DNA of 64,000 nucleotides from Paenibacillus wulumuqiensis (GTDB lineage: Bacteria; Bacillota; Bacilli; Paenibacillales; Paenibacillaceae), in the NCBI RefSeq assembly GCF_000971965.1, contig NZ_KQ040793.1, positions 167,634 to 231,633 on the forward strand. The letters are read 5' to 3'. The notes beneath the pieces were generated by a model that made no database searches, was not told where the DNA came from, and saw nothing but the letters and a program-made list of their open reading frames with translations. Shown here piece after piece: positions 20,627-29,064 of the stretch. Numbering within the stretch: position 1 is the first letter of the stretch; each line of letters opens with the position of its first letter. The position numbers and the translations under genes are program-made.

Positions 20627-20689
20627 CGTTCTCCTCCATTCAATTCTGTATTTCCGTTCTGATCCGCAGCCTGTACCGTGGGAAAAGAA

Positions 20690-20714
20690 AATCCCTTCCG
20701 CCGGGGAAGGGATT
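20690..20714 (-). terminator. terminator-like hairpin between tatA and tatC
   Basis: AATCCCTTCC (20690-20699) and GGAAGGGATT (20705-20714) enclose a 5-base loop. On the minus strand the stem is followed by TTCTTTTCCC, an imperfect U-tract. It could reduce read-through from tatA into tatC. Confidence 0.65.
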
Positions 20715-20839
20715 CGGAACATGGCCGATACAGTGATTCTCATCCTCCATCCAGAGGTGAGCGGCATGCAGATCCGTCTATGTTCAGCCTATACCGACTG
20801 CCGCGCGGCAAGGAGGGTTAAGGCACTAAGTACATGTAA

Positions 20840-21073
20840 TTAACGCTTCTCTTCCGGACGAACTTCCGGCACCACTTGGGCACTCTGAATAGAATCGGTA
20901 TGAACCTTGGCCGTCTTGTCTTCATCCTTCATCATATCGCGTGTGCCTTCCTTGAACTCACGGAACGTCCGGCCTACGGCACGTCCCAGCTCCGGCAGCT
21001 TATTGGGACCAAATAAAATCAGCGCAAGAATGATCAGCAAAATAAAACCGGTAGGACCAATTGAATTAAACAT
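20840..21073 (-). CDS. tatA: twin-arginine translocase subunit TatA
   Basis: A 77-residue protein with one N-terminal helix (SIGPTGFILLIILALILFGPNKLPELGRAVG), an amphipathic helix (TFREFKEGTRDMM) and a polar tail. FGPNKLPELGRA is the TatA/E hallmark. TatA oligomerises to form the translocation path together with TatC. I chose the ATG at 21073 because GGAGGAG lies 6 bases upstream. tatA and tatC form the minimal two-component Tat system common in Firmicutes. Confidence 0.97.
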   Translation of the reverse strand: MFNSIGPTGFILLIILALILFGPNKLPELGRAVGRTFREFKEGTRDMMKDEDKTAKVHTDSIQSAQVVPEVRPEEKR

Positions 21074-21183
21074 GTGGAACTCCTCCTTCATTCTCCAACC
21101 GGAACAGGTCCTGTTGTTCTCCTATCATAGCATAGCTACGCGTTTGAATTCATTATTGGATTACATTACCACGACAAAAAGCA

Positions 21184-21206
21184 CAATTTTTCTTGACGAA
21201 AAATTG
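21184..21206 (-). terminator. AT-rich hairpin after mogA
   Basis: CAATTTTTC, TTGAC, GAAAAATTG: a perfect 9-base stem. On the minus strand TGCTTTTTG follows. It separates mogA from the tatA leader and may end the moaC-mogA transcript. Confidence 0.5.
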
Positions 21207-21320
21207 CGATGGTCCTGTCCCGGCAGCCTGGCAGCTTCCGCATCGATGCTGCAGTGCTGTCATTTCATGCCAGCAGCGATCATGAAAAAGCATTGATCTA
21301 TAGTGAGCATAGGCAACCGA

Positions 21321-21818
21321 TCAGCGTTCATCATTGGGACTAAATTGTCCGGTAATCATCAACAGCGCTTCCGGCAGCTGATCCATAATGGCAGCCAGAT
21401 GCTCATGCACGCCTTTGGGCGAGCCCGGCAAATTGACGATCAGACTGCGTTCGCGAATGCCACAGATGCCGCGGAACAGCATGGCTGAACGATTCTTCTG
21501 CATGACGGTAGCCCGCATGGCTTCTGCCATTCCCGGCACTTCGCGCTGGATCACACGTCGCGTCGCTTCCGGTGTCACATCACGCTGGGCCAGCTCGGTT
21601 CCACCAGTCGTCAGGATCAGGTCGGCATTAAAATATTCCGTCATTTCAATCAGTGCAGCAATAATCTCATCCGGCTCATCCGGTACAACACGATACTCTA
21701 CAATCTTGCCGCCCAGTTCTTCTTCGACCAGTTCACGGATGACCTGTGCGCTTGTATCTTCACGCTCTCCGCGTGCTCCTTTATCGCTGGCTGTGAGAAT
21801 AGCCGTTCTCCAAACCAT
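21321..21818 (-). CDS. mogA: molybdopterin adenylyltransferase, MogA/MoaB family
   Basis: A 165-residue protein of molybdenum cofactor biosynthesis. MogA activates molybdopterin by adenylation before molybdate insertion. It shows LTASDKGARGEREDTS at the N-terminus, LTTGGTELAQRDVTPEATR (the TGGTG-like nucleotide motif) and VNLPGSPKG near the end. The length fits the family. It lies 45 bases downstream of moaC on the same strand, which supports a shared function. MoaB-type proteins are close relatives, so the exact name is uncertain. Confidence 0.93.
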   Translation of the reverse strand: MVWRTAILTASDKGARGEREDTSAQVIRELVEEELGGKIVEYRVVPDEPDEIIAALIEMTEYFNADLILTTGGTELAQRDVTPEATRRVIQREVPGMAEAMRATVMQKNRSAMLFRGICGIRERSLIVNLPGSPKGVHEHLAAIMDQLPEALLMITGQFSPNDER

Positions 21819-21863
21819 ACGCTCACCCTCCCTATCTCTATGCCAATCCCTGTTCTGTGTACT

Positions 21864-22403
21864 CTACTCTCTTTGTGCTGCCTCTGAATCTATCGTATAG
21901 TCACCGCTTTTGCCTCCGCTTTTGGACAGCAGACGCGTCGGACCGATAATCATATCTTTTTGCAGCGCCTTGCACATATCGTAGACGGTAAGTGCAACAG
22001 CCGATGCTGCTGTCAATGCTTCCATCTCCACACCGGTTTTGCCCTCGGTCTTGACCTCGACCTCGATATACAGCTCATCCTGGTCATTATCTTCAAAGGT
22101 AATATTAATGCCGGTCAGTGGCAGTGGATGACACATCGGAATCCAGTCCGACGTACGCTTGGCCGCCTGAATACCTGCCACCTGGGCGACAGCCAGTACA
22201 TCTCCCTTGCCGACCTGGCCTGCTTTGATCGCAGCCAGTGTATCCGGCTTCATGATGACACGGGTTGCAGCAACTGCTTTTCTGACCGTGCTCTGCTTGC
22301 CGGAGATATCCACCATACGTGCACGTCCCTGCTCATTAAAATGAGTCAGCTTGCCCGCAGATACCGGCAGCCCTTCGTATTGTTCATTTTCCTGATTGCT
22401 CAT
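21864..22403 (-). CDS. moaC: cyclic pyranopterin monophosphate synthase MoaC
   Basis: A 179-residue enzyme that makes cyclic pyranopterin monophosphate with MoaA in the first step of molybdenum cofactor synthesis. Family motifs are [37 protein letters not shown] and [18 protein letters not shown] (the GVEMEALTA motif with catalytic Lys nearby). The ATG at 22403 is preceded by GGGAG. It follows the 5-formyl-THF cyclo-ligase gene after 16 bases and precedes mogA. moaA is not in the window. Confidence 0.96.
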   Translation of the reverse strand: MSNQENEQYEGLPVSAGKLTHFNEQGRARMVDISGKQSTVRKAVAATRVIMKPDTLAAIKAGQVGKGDVLAVAQVAGIQAAKRTSDWIPMCHPLPLTGINITFEDNDQDELYIEVEVKTEGKTGVEMEALTAASAVALTVYDMCKALQKDMIIGPTRLLSKSGGKSGDYTIDSEAAQRE

Positions 22404-22419
22404 TCGATCCCAACTCTCC

Positions 22420-23049
22420 CTAGACCTGCTGCTCCGTATGCCGGTAGCCCGAAGCTGTAAATAAAATATCAATCCGAAAATCATGCGGCTCCATTGGAAT
22501 GGAAGGCATCATCTGCGTTTCAAAAGCAAAAGCCCCCAATAATGGACGCCGTTTGGATGATACTGTTAACTTGTGCATAAATCGGTCATAGTACCCGCCA
22601 CCATAGCCGATCCGATTGCCATATCGGTCATATCCGAGTCCTGGCACAATGACCAGATCAATCTCCTGCCACTGCTCCGGCGGAAAGGCCGGCAGTCCAT
22701 CAGCCGGCTCGGGAATCCCGTAAGCGCCAGGTTCCACATCCATAATCGAATCGATACGATGCAAATGAAAAATACCCTGGTGCCGAGGATCAATACGTGG
22801 GACCAGTACCGTGTCGCCCTGCTGCCAGCAGTAATCGAGCAGCGGCAGCGTATCCGGCTCATCCCGATAGGCCAGATAGCTGAATAGAGTAATAGCGGAC
22901 TTGCCGCTTGTCGTACGTAATCGTTCTATATATGACTCAGCGGCAGTGCAAATCTCTGCCGATTCTTTGATTCTCTGTGCGGGGTCCATATTCAGACGCC
23001 GCTGTTTGAGCTGCTTGCGCAAAAGAGATTTCCCAGAAGCAAAATCCAT
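22420..23049 (-). CDS. 5-formyltetrahydrofolate cyclo-ligase
   Basis: A 209-residue ATP-dependent enzyme that converts 5-formyl-THF to 5,10-methenyl-THF in the folate cycle. It shows [13 protein letters not shown] with basic N-terminal residues, [10 protein letters not shown] for ATP and substrate, and the conserved [22 protein letters not shown] motif. I chose the ATG at 23049 because GGAGG lies 6 bases upstream. It is the first gene of a likely operon with moaC and mogA; the coupling is a genomic neighbourhood, not a known pathway link. Confidence 0.95.
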   Translation of the reverse strand: MDFASGKSLLRKQLKQRRLNMDPAQRIKESAEICTAAESYIERLRTTSGKSAITLFSYLAYRDEPDTLPLLDYCWQQGDTVLVPRIDPRHQGIFHLHRIDSIMDVEPGAYGIPEPADGLPAFPPEQWQEIDLVIVPGLGYDRYGNRIGYGGGYYDRFMHKLTVSSKRRPLLGAFAFETQMMPSIPMEPHDFRIDILFTASGYRHTEQQV

Positions 23050-23488
23050 CAACTACCTCCTTCTGCAGATCAGGCTGCTTGACCGGATAGTAGGCCTGAG
23101 TCACTCATATTGACAGTGTAACACTTTCCTGTCAAAAAACCAATTTCCCTTTCCATCATTTACAGTATCGTAACCGTCCGCCGCAAAAGGAATAAGCCAT
23201 GCAAAATAACGCGGTTTCATGTACACTGAATAGGATGGTCTCGGACATAGACAGACCTTTCCCGCACAATAAATGGCATGATAAACTGCCTGAAGAAGAT
23301 CTACCCTCTCTAAGAAGGTCAAATAGGTTTACTTTACAGTAATAAACGACAATGATAAACGGCATGTGACGGCAGACAGCAATCCCGGTCAATCAATGAC
23401 CATATTCCTGCTTGTGGCCGTACAGCTGATGACTACAATTATATTACGTTCGCGTCTGGAATTCAGACGCTTGGAAGGATGATCATAG
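23050..23488. other. divergent intergenic region between cyclo-ligase gene and ydiF
   Basis: About 440 bases without a supportable gene. It holds the divergent promoters. For ydiF, TTGTGG (23412-23417), 16 bases and TACAAT (23434-23439) is a possible sigma-A promoter. The hairpin GCGTCTG-GAATT-CAGACGC at 23452-23470 then falls in the short leader just before the ribosome-binding site. Confidence 0.45.
23452..23470 (+). promoter_or_regulatory. leader hairpin before the ABC-F gene
   Basis: GCGTCTG and CAGACGC form a perfect 7-base stem with loop GAATT. It ends three bases before GGAAGGA and 18 bases before the ATG. It could control initiation or protect the messenger. It is not a terminator because no T run follows. 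Confidence 0.45.
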
Positions 23489-25426
23489 ATGTTATTACAG
23501 GCAAGCGGTATTACCAAACTATACGGCATTACCCCAATCCTCGACGGAATTAACCTGCAAATTGAGGAAAGGGAACGAATCGGTCTGGTCGGCGTCAACG
23601 GCGCCGGCAAGTCCACTCTGCTCAAAATACTGGCTGGTGAAATGTCTTATGACAGCGGCCAGGTATTTCGCAGCAAGGAACTGACACTGGGCTATCTGGC
23701 ACAGAACAGCGGACTGCATCACGGCAGCACGATTGGAGAAGAAATGCGTTCGGTGTATGCCGATCTGATCGAGACGGAGCAGGAACTGCGCACCATGGAA
23801 CAGCAGATTGCCGATCCGGAACGCATGACCGACGAGAAAGCCTATGCTGATCTGCTGGAACGTTATGCCCAGCGGTCCGACTGGTTCCGTGAGCGCGGCG
23901 GTTATGAGATGGAGACGCGTATCCGCAGCATCCTGCACGGAATGGGCTTTGCCGAATTCTCGCAGGATACACCGGTATCCACTCTCAGCGGCGGACAGAA
24001 GACCCGGCTCGCACTTGCCCGCATTCTGCTGCAGGCTCCTGATCTGCTGATGCTGGATGAGCCGACCAACCATCTTGATCTGGACACGCTCGCCTGGCTG
24101 GAAGATTACCTGCGTGCCTACTCCGGCGCTCTGCTGGTCGTCTCTCATGACCGTTACTTCCTCGACCGTCTCGTAACCGGCATCGTAGAGATCGAACGCC
24201 ACCGTTCCAAGCGCTACACCGGTAACTACAGCCGCTATATCGATATCAAGGCCGCCGAGTACGAGACGGCAGTCAAACAGTTTGACAAACAGCAGGACGA
24301 GATTGCCAAGATGGAAGAATTTATCCAGAAAAATATCGTTCGCGCCTCCACGACCAAACGTGCCCAGAGCCGTCGCCGGGCACTGGAGAAAATGGACCGG
24401 ATGGATCGCCCGCAAGGTGATCTCAAAAAAGCCAACTTCTCCTTTACCGCTTCCGTCGTCTCCGGCAAGGACGTGCTGCGCGTACACAATCTGACACTGT
24501 CTTATGAAGACAAGCAGCGGCTGTTCGAGCCGATTTCATTTGAACTGTGGCGGGGCGATATGGTCGCACTGATCGGTCCCAACGGTACCGGCAAGACGAC
24601 ACTGCTCAAATCCCTGATTGGCGATCACCCTCCGGATGCCGGCAAGATCGAATGGGGTGCCAAGACCAAGATCGGTTACTACGATCAGGAGCAGGGACAT
24701 CTGAATCCGAACAATACCGTACTGGAAGAAGTATGGGGCAGCTTCCCTCATCTGGAGGAAGTGCGAATCCGTACGGTACTCGGTAACTTCCTGTTCAGCG
24801 GTGAGGATGTGCTGAAAAAGGTATCCGCGCTCAGCGGCGGCGAGAAAGCCCGTGTCTCTCTCACCAAACTGATGCTGCTCGAAGCCAATGTACTTATACT
24901 CGATGAGCCGACCAACCATCTCGATCTGATGAGCAAGGAAGTACTGGAGTCGGCGCTGATGGATTATGAAGGCACGCTGCTGTTCATTTCCCATGACCGT
25001 TATTTCCTCAATAAAATGGCGGAACGTATTCTGGAGCTGCGTCCGGATGGACTGACGACTTATCTCGGTAACTTTGATGATTACACCGCCAAAAAGCAGG
25101 AACTCAAGGAACTCGCCGAAGAAGCAGCTGCCGCTGTACAGGCCAAGAATGCGTCGACTGCCGCCGCTGCCGGTATACCTGCCAATTCTTACGAAGAAGG
25201 CAAACAGGCCAAGCGTGAAGAACGCAACCGCAAACGCCGGCTGGAACAGCTGGAAGTCGATATCGCTGGCTGGGAAGAACGGATCTCCGAGCTGGAAGAG
25301 CAGTTGACCCTGCCTGAGGTTTATCAGGATTATGAGGCTGTGCAGTCCCGTCAGGAAGAGATCGCCCGGCATCAGCAGGCACTGGAAGAAGCTTATGAGG
25401 AATGGGAAACCCTCGCGGCTGAATAA
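23489..25426 (+). CDS. ydiF: ABC-F family ATPase, YdiF type
   Basis: A 645-residue soluble protein with two ABC ATPase domains and no membrane segments. Domain 1 has GVNGAGKST, LSGGQKTRLALARIL and LLMLDEPTNHLDLD. Domain 2 has GPNGTGKTT, LSGGEKARVSLTKLM and LILDEPTNHLDL. A linker lies between them, and a charged coiled-coil C-terminal extension (about 565-645) is present, as in Uup/YdiF. ABC-F proteins act on ribosomes, in translation or antibiotic protection; the precise role of YdiF is not shown by sequence. Its place next to tsaD and the length (B. subtilis YdiF is about 640 residues) support the name. Confidence 0.92.
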   Translation: MLLQASGITKLYGITPILDGINLQIEERERIGLVGVNGAGKSTLLKILAGEMSYDSGQVFRSKELTLGYLAQNSGLHHGSTIGEEMRSVYADLIETEQELRTMEQQIADPERMTDEKAYADLLERYAQRSDWFRERGGYEMETRIRSILHGMGFAEFSQDTPVSTLSGGQKTRLALARILLQAPDLLMLDEPTNHLDLDTLAWLEDYLRAYSGALLVVSHDRYFLDRLVTGIVEIERHRSKRYTGNYSRYIDIKAAEYETAVKQFDKQQDEIAKMEEFIQKNIVRASTTKRAQSRRRALEKMDRMDRPQGDLKKANFSFTASVVSGKDVLRVHNLTLSYEDKQRLFEPISFELWRGDMVALIGPNGTGKTTLLKSLIGDHPPDAGKIEWGAKTKIGYYDQEQGHLNPNNTVLEEVWGSFPHLEEVRIRTVLGNFLFSGEDVLKKVSALSGGEKARVSLTKLMLLEANVLILDEPTNHLDLMSKEVLESALMDYEGTLLFISHDRYFLNKMAERILELRPDGLTTYLGNFDDYTAKKQELKELAEEAAAAVQAKNASTAAAAGIPANSYEEGKQAKREERNRKRRLEQLEVDIAGWEERISELEEQLTLPEVYQDYEAVQSRQEEIARHQQALEEAYEEWETLAAE

Positions 25427-25507
25427 GCAGCTGTCAATACCTGTCCATGAATTTGTAAAACTCTTTATCTTTTTTGTAAAAAGAGCCATCCGACTTTGTA
25501 AACAGGT

Positions 25508-25743
25508 TTATCCACAGTTGGACGAGGTTATCAACGGAAAAATATGGATGATTTCGATTCGTTTTCGCTGATAAATCGGCTCTTTTCACTTTTATCCATA
25601 TTTATCCACCGAGTTATGCACATTGTCCACAGATTTGGTGATAATTATGGTTATCTTCTATCCCCTGCTTCAAATTTAGTGAAAAGGTTAATGCAGAGCC
25701 ATATTCCAATCTTATACACAATTTTCAGGGGATATGTGGATAA
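25508..25743. other. DnaA-box cluster
   Basis: Seven 9-mers match or nearly match TTATNCACA: TTATCCACA 25508-25516, TTATCCATA 25592-25600, TTATCCACC 25602-25610, TTATGCACA 25614-25622, TTGTCCACA 25623-25631, TTATACACA 25712-25720, and TTATCCACA on minus at 25735-25743. Four are exact. The middle four are spaced by 9-12 bases, about one helical turn. No replication gene is adjacent, so this is a non-oriC binding cluster, not an origin. Confidence 0.8.
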
Positions 25744-25839
25744 ACTTGTTAACATCTTGACAGAATGATTAGCTCATGCTGTACATTGTAAAACCCATTA
25801 TTTGCTATAAGACAGTAATATTCCATCTTTATGCCTGTA

Positions 25840-25888
25840 AAAAAGGCTGTTTCCACCAAGTGTATCCACTTCGGGGAACAGCCTTTTT
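25840..25888. terminator. bidirectional terminator between ydiF and tsaD
   Basis: AAAAAGGCTGTTTCC (25840-25854) pairs with GGAACAGCCTTTTT (25875-25888) with one bulge. A and T runs on both sides suit the convergent genes. Confidence 0.88.
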
Positions 25889-25923
25889 GAGTTATCATGT
25901 AAATGTAGACAGGCTCTGGATCG

Positions 25924-26985
25924 TCAGCCCATCTGCGGCGAACCGGCTACCGACCATTTTTCCAGTGACAGGGACGGATCGCCCTTGATGTCCAGTCCCG
26001 AGAATTCCCCGGTCTTCCACTTGAGATAGGCCGCGGCTCCGATCATCGCTGCATTATCGGTACAATATTCAAACGGCGGGATAAGCAGTTCAATTTGCTC
26101 ACGTGCACACCGCTCTGTCAGTGTTTTGCGCAGCCCTTTGTTGACGGCTACACCGCCGCACAGCAGCAGCTGACGTACGCCGTACGCTCGCACGGCACGA
26201 ATCGCCTTTTCCACCAGCACTTCAACGACCGACTCCTGGAATCCGCGTGCAATCTCGGCAGTCATCGGTTCATCGCCGCGCATCTTCTTCTGGTTGACGA
26301 CATTCAGCACCGCTGATTTCAGGCCGCTAAGACTGAAATCATACGATCCCGGCTCCAGCCAGGCACGCGGCAGGTCGATTGCAGATGATGCTTCCATCGC
26401 CAGATTGTCCACATAAGGACCGCCCGGATAAGGAAATCCAAGGGCGCGTGCGACCTTGTCATACGCTTCACCGACCGCATCATCGCGGGTGCTGCCAATC
26501 AGCTTGAACTGGCCTTCACGCTCCAGCAGTACCAGCTCGGTATGTCCGCCGGATACGACCAGGGCCAAAGACGGATACTGTATATCCGCCACCAGATTAT
26601 TCGCATAAATATGACCGGCAATATGATGGGTACCGATCAGCGGTTTGTCCAGTGCAAAAGCCAGACTTTTGGCTGCCATAATGCCGACAAGCAGTGCACC
26701 GACAAGCCCCGGACCCTCGGTAACGGCGACTGCCGAGATATCTTCCAGTGACAATCCGGATTCGTCGATCGCCTCTTCAATCATCAGGGTAATGCTTTCC
26801 ACATGCTTGCGGGAAGCGACTTCCGGTACGACACCGCCAAATGCTTTATGTGTCTCGATCTGGCTGGATACCAGATTGGACAGTACTTTTTTACCGTTCT
26901 GTACAATAGCGACCGAGGTCTCATCACAGCTCGTCTCGACCGCCAGAATGTTGCACACCTGCTGCTGGTGTTCCTGCTCTATCAT
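25924..26985 (-). CDS. tsaD: tRNA N6-adenosine threonylcarbamoyltransferase TsaD
   Basis: A 353-residue enzyme that transfers threonylcarbamoyl to A37 of ANN-decoding tRNAs (t6A) with TsaB and TsaE. It has the Kae1/TsaD metal motif HHIAGH (His121 and His125), VETSCDET at the N-terminus, VSGGHTELVL, and GGVAVNKGLR in the C-terminal half. It starts at an ATGA overlap with the rimI stop. It is the last gene of tsaE-tsaB-rimI-tsaD, as in B. subtilis (gcp/ydiE). Confidence 0.97.
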   Translation of the reverse strand: MIEQEHQQQVCNILAVETSCDETSVAIVQNGKKVLSNLVSSQIETHKAFGGVVPEVASRKHVESITLMIEEAIDESGLSLEDISAVAVTEGPGLVGALLVGIMAAKSLAFALDKPLIGTHHIAGHIYANNLVADIQYPSLALVVSGGHTELVLLEREGQFKLIGSTRDDAVGEAYDKVARALGFPYPGGPYVDNLAMEASSAIDLPRAWLEPGSYDFSLSGLKSAVLNVVNQKKMRGDEPMTAEIARGFQESVVEVLVEKAIRAVRAYGVRQLLLCGGVAVNKGLRKTLTERCAREQIELLIPPFEYCTDNAAMIGAAAYLKWKTGEFSGLDIKGDPSLSLEKWSVAGSPQMG

Positions 26986-27500
26986 GAATTATCCACGCTT
27001 CCTTCCATATTTCCGTACTCTCTCTGCTTGGGAAGCTCACACCACATAATAAGTGCATCTTCGTTGTTGTCCGAGTAATAACCTTTGCGTACGCCTGCAT
27101 CGGTGAAGCCCAGCTTGCGGTACAGACGCTGTGCCGGATCATTGGTTACCCGCACCTCCAGGGTCATCCGCACCATGCCCAACTCGACAGCCCAGTCCAT
27201 CAGCCGGAGCAGCAGCGTCTGCCCCAGTTTGCGCCCGCGATACGTTTCCCGGATCGCTATATTGGTAACATGGGCTTCATCCATAATCGTCCACATGCCT
27301 GCATAGCCTACGATATGATCATCCAGCTCAATGACCAGATACCGGGCAAAATGATTCATCGTCAGCTCATTGCGGAATGCTTCCTCGGTCCAGGGAAGGG
27401 TGAATGCCTCATGCTCAATTTCCATAATTTCCGTAAGATCCTCAATCGTCATCCTGCGAAGAGCCGTTTGCTCCTCACCAGGGCTGAATAGTGATTCCAC
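26982..27500 (-). CDS. rimI: ribosomal protein N-acetyltransferase RimI
   Basis: A 172-residue GNAT acetyltransferase. It shows IEHEAFTLPWTEEAF, the acetyl-CoA loop RETYRGRKLGQTLLLRLMDWA (R/Q-x-x-G-x-A/G type), and LEVRVTNDPAQRLYRKLGFTDAGVRKGYYSDNNEDALIM. RimI acetylates the N-terminus of ribosomal protein S18. The start is GTG at 27500, with AAAGGAAG upstream. It overlaps tsaD by four bases. The gene order tsaB-rimI-tsaD is a widespread arrangement. Confidence 0.92.
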   Translation of the reverse strand: MESLFSPGEEQTALRRMTIEDLTEIMEIEHEAFTLPWTEEAFRNELTMNHFARYLVIELDDHIVGYAGMWTIMDEAHVTNIAIRETYRGRKLGQTLLLRLMDWAVELGMVRMTLEVRVTNDPAQRLYRKLGFTDAGVRKGYYSDNNEDALIMWCELPKQREYGNMEGSVDNS

Positions 27501-27517
27501 AGCTGCACTTCCTTTCT

Positions 27518-28357
27518 TTAGGAATGACGCAGCAGATTGGCTTCCGCCTCCGACAGCTGCGTGTAATTGGGTAACAGGGTATGCACCGGATCATGCTGTC
27601 CGGCCAGCAGACGTGCTGCGCCTACCTGTCCGGCCTGCTGCGCTTCGAGTACACAGCAGCGGACATACAGGCGTTCTCCCACAATGGTACGCAGCTGCTC
27701 TGCGCGTTCAATGTGGTTGGTGGTCTCTCCAACGATCAGAATGCGCTGTGGGCGTTGATCGTCCGGCAGGGATTCATAATATTCACCAATCCGCTGCATC
27801 CACTCTTCCATCAGAATAATCCGGTCATCCTGCATCTGCTGCGGCAGCTGCTCGGATGCACTCATCCGGAACAGTCCGGTATAGACCTGCGCACGACGTG
27901 CATCGATCAGTGGAATGATCCAGTCCAGCGTGGTAGCCGTCATTGCAAATGTATCCTGCTGCTTCGTATCGTCCAGCGTCTGCACAGTATCACTGCCTGC
28001 AGCTGCAGAACCTGCATGGTAACCGCTCAGCGCGAGTGCTGCCAGGCTGGAGAATCCGGCAACCGGCAGTTTGAGTGCCCAGGCCAGTGTCTTGGCGGTG
28101 GTAACGGCAATCCGGATACCTGTGTAGGAACCCGGTCCAATCCCTACTGCAATCCCGTCCAGCTGCTGACGCGCAGTGCCGGTCTGCTCCAGCAGGGTCG
28201 TAATGCTGCTCATCAATCCTACCGAATGATTACGGTCTGCATCGCTGCTGTGTGCCGCGAGCACCCGATCTTCCTCCATCACGGCTACGGCCTGCGCCGC
28301 AGTCGCTGTATCCAAAACCAAAAACCGCTTGCGCGGTTGTCTGTTCATTTCATTCAT
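27518..28357 (-). CDS. tsaB: t6A biosynthesis protein TsaB
   Basis: A 279-residue ASKHA-fold paralogue of TsaD that acts as the non-catalytic partner in the TsaBDE complex. It shows LVLDTATAAQAVAVMEED, GIAVGIGPGSYTGIRIAVTTAKTLAWAL and PNYTQLSEAEANLL. The ATG at 28357 overlaps the tsaE stop in TGATG, so translation is coupled. The region 105-135 (AGSAAAGSDTVQTLDDTKQ) is a low-complexity insert that makes it longer than the usual 230 residues. Confidence 0.92.
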   Translation of the reverse strand: MNEMNRQPRKRFLVLDTATAAQAVAVMEEDRVLAAHSSDADRNHSVGLMSSITTLLEQTGTARQQLDGIAVGIGPGSYTGIRIAVTTAKTLAWALKLPVAGFSSLAALALSGYHAGSAAAGSDTVQTLDDTKQQDTFAMTATTLDWIIPLIDARRAQVYTGLFRMSASEQLPQQMQDDRIILMEEWMQRIGEYYESLPDDQRPQRILIVGETTNHIERAEQLRTIVGERLYVRCCVLEAQQAGQVGAARLLAGQHDPVHTLLPNYTQLSEAEANLLRHS

Positions 28358-28851
28358 CAATTGTCACTGACTCCATTCTGTATTAGCTCCCGGCACCATC
28401 CGGCATAGGGTTCCCCGTAACCGGTACAGGCGATCGTACGGCTGTCATCTTCATTTACGGTAATCTGTAGAGCCAGCCGATCCTCGGGCAGCAGATCCTC
28501 AATCCGGCTCGACCACTCGACCAGTGTCGCGCCTTCACCGAAAAAGTATTCATCCAACCCCAGGTCAGCCGCTTCCGCTTCACTGATCCGGTATACATCC
28601 ATATGGTAAAAAGGCATGCGTCCTTGATACTCTTTGATAATCGTAAAGGTAGGGCTGTTCACCATGCCCGGGACACCGAGATGACGGGCAAACGCCTTGG
28701 AAAAATGCGTCTTGCCGGCGCCAAGATCCCCATCGAGCGTAATCATCGTACCCGGCATCGCGCGCTGCGCCAAAAAGGCTGCCAGCTGCTCCGTCTCTTC
28801 CAGGTTATGGCTCCGGTATTCATAATTCTGTTGTGGCTTCTGATTCGCCAT
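28357..28851 (-). CDS. tsaE: t6A biosynthesis ATPase TsaE
   Basis: A 164-residue P-loop ATPase that drives the TsaB-TsaD cycle. It has Walker A GDLGAGKTHFSKA, the SPTFTIIKEYQG segment, HMDVYRIS, and the LVEWSSRIEDLLPEDRL motif typical of TsaE. I chose the ATG at 28851 because GGAGG lies 6 bases upstream; the frame is open further upstream without a site. In B. subtilis thiL precedes this gene; here cardiolipin synthase lies upstream. Confidence 0.95.
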   Translation of the reverse strand: MANQKPQQNYEYRSHNLEETEQLAAFLAQRAMPGTMITLDGDLGAGKTHFSKAFARHLGVPGMVNSPTFTIIKEYQGRMPFYHMDVYRISEAEAADLGLDEYFFGEGATLVEWSSRIEDLLPEDRLALQITVNEDDSRTIACTGYGEPYAGWCRELIQNGVSDN

Positions 28852-29064
28852 AATTGCCTCCATTGCGAAGGACGGGAATGTGTCCACGCCAATTTCGCTT
28901 TCTATCCATAATCTTGTGCCGACACAGCCAGCAATCCTGTCCGGCCGCCGGATATTCTCCTGCGGCAGGCAGGCTGTTACAGAGATTATATCATATTCCG
29001 CTGCCGCTTAGGCCGCTCTGTTGTTTTTTGTGAGGTTGTTTGATCCTGTATCAGTCAGATCTGC

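Larger units (their letters stand above)
25427..25923. other. convergent intergenic region with a DnaA-box cluster
   Basis: About 500 bases lie between the convergent ydiF and tsaD stops. No gene is supportable. The left half carries seven DnaA-box-like 9-mers (25508-25743), and the right end has a bidirectional terminator (25840-25888). A weak hairpin CTCTTT/AAAGAG at about 25461-25490 follows ydiF. Confidence 0.75.

Noticed and set aside
23101-23392. Small minus-strand frames upstream of ydiF
   Set aside because: No ribosome-binding site or domain, and they overlap one another in different frames of the divergent spacer.
25508-25743. Replication origin (oriC)
   Set aside because: No dnaA, dnaN, rpmH or other origin genes are adjacent and no AT-rich unwinding element is evident. 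A secondary DnaA-box cluster fits better.
25544-25768. 74-codon plus-strand frame through the DnaA-box cluster
   Set aside because: No ribosome-binding site and no protein-like composition. The stretch is better explained by DnaA boxes.
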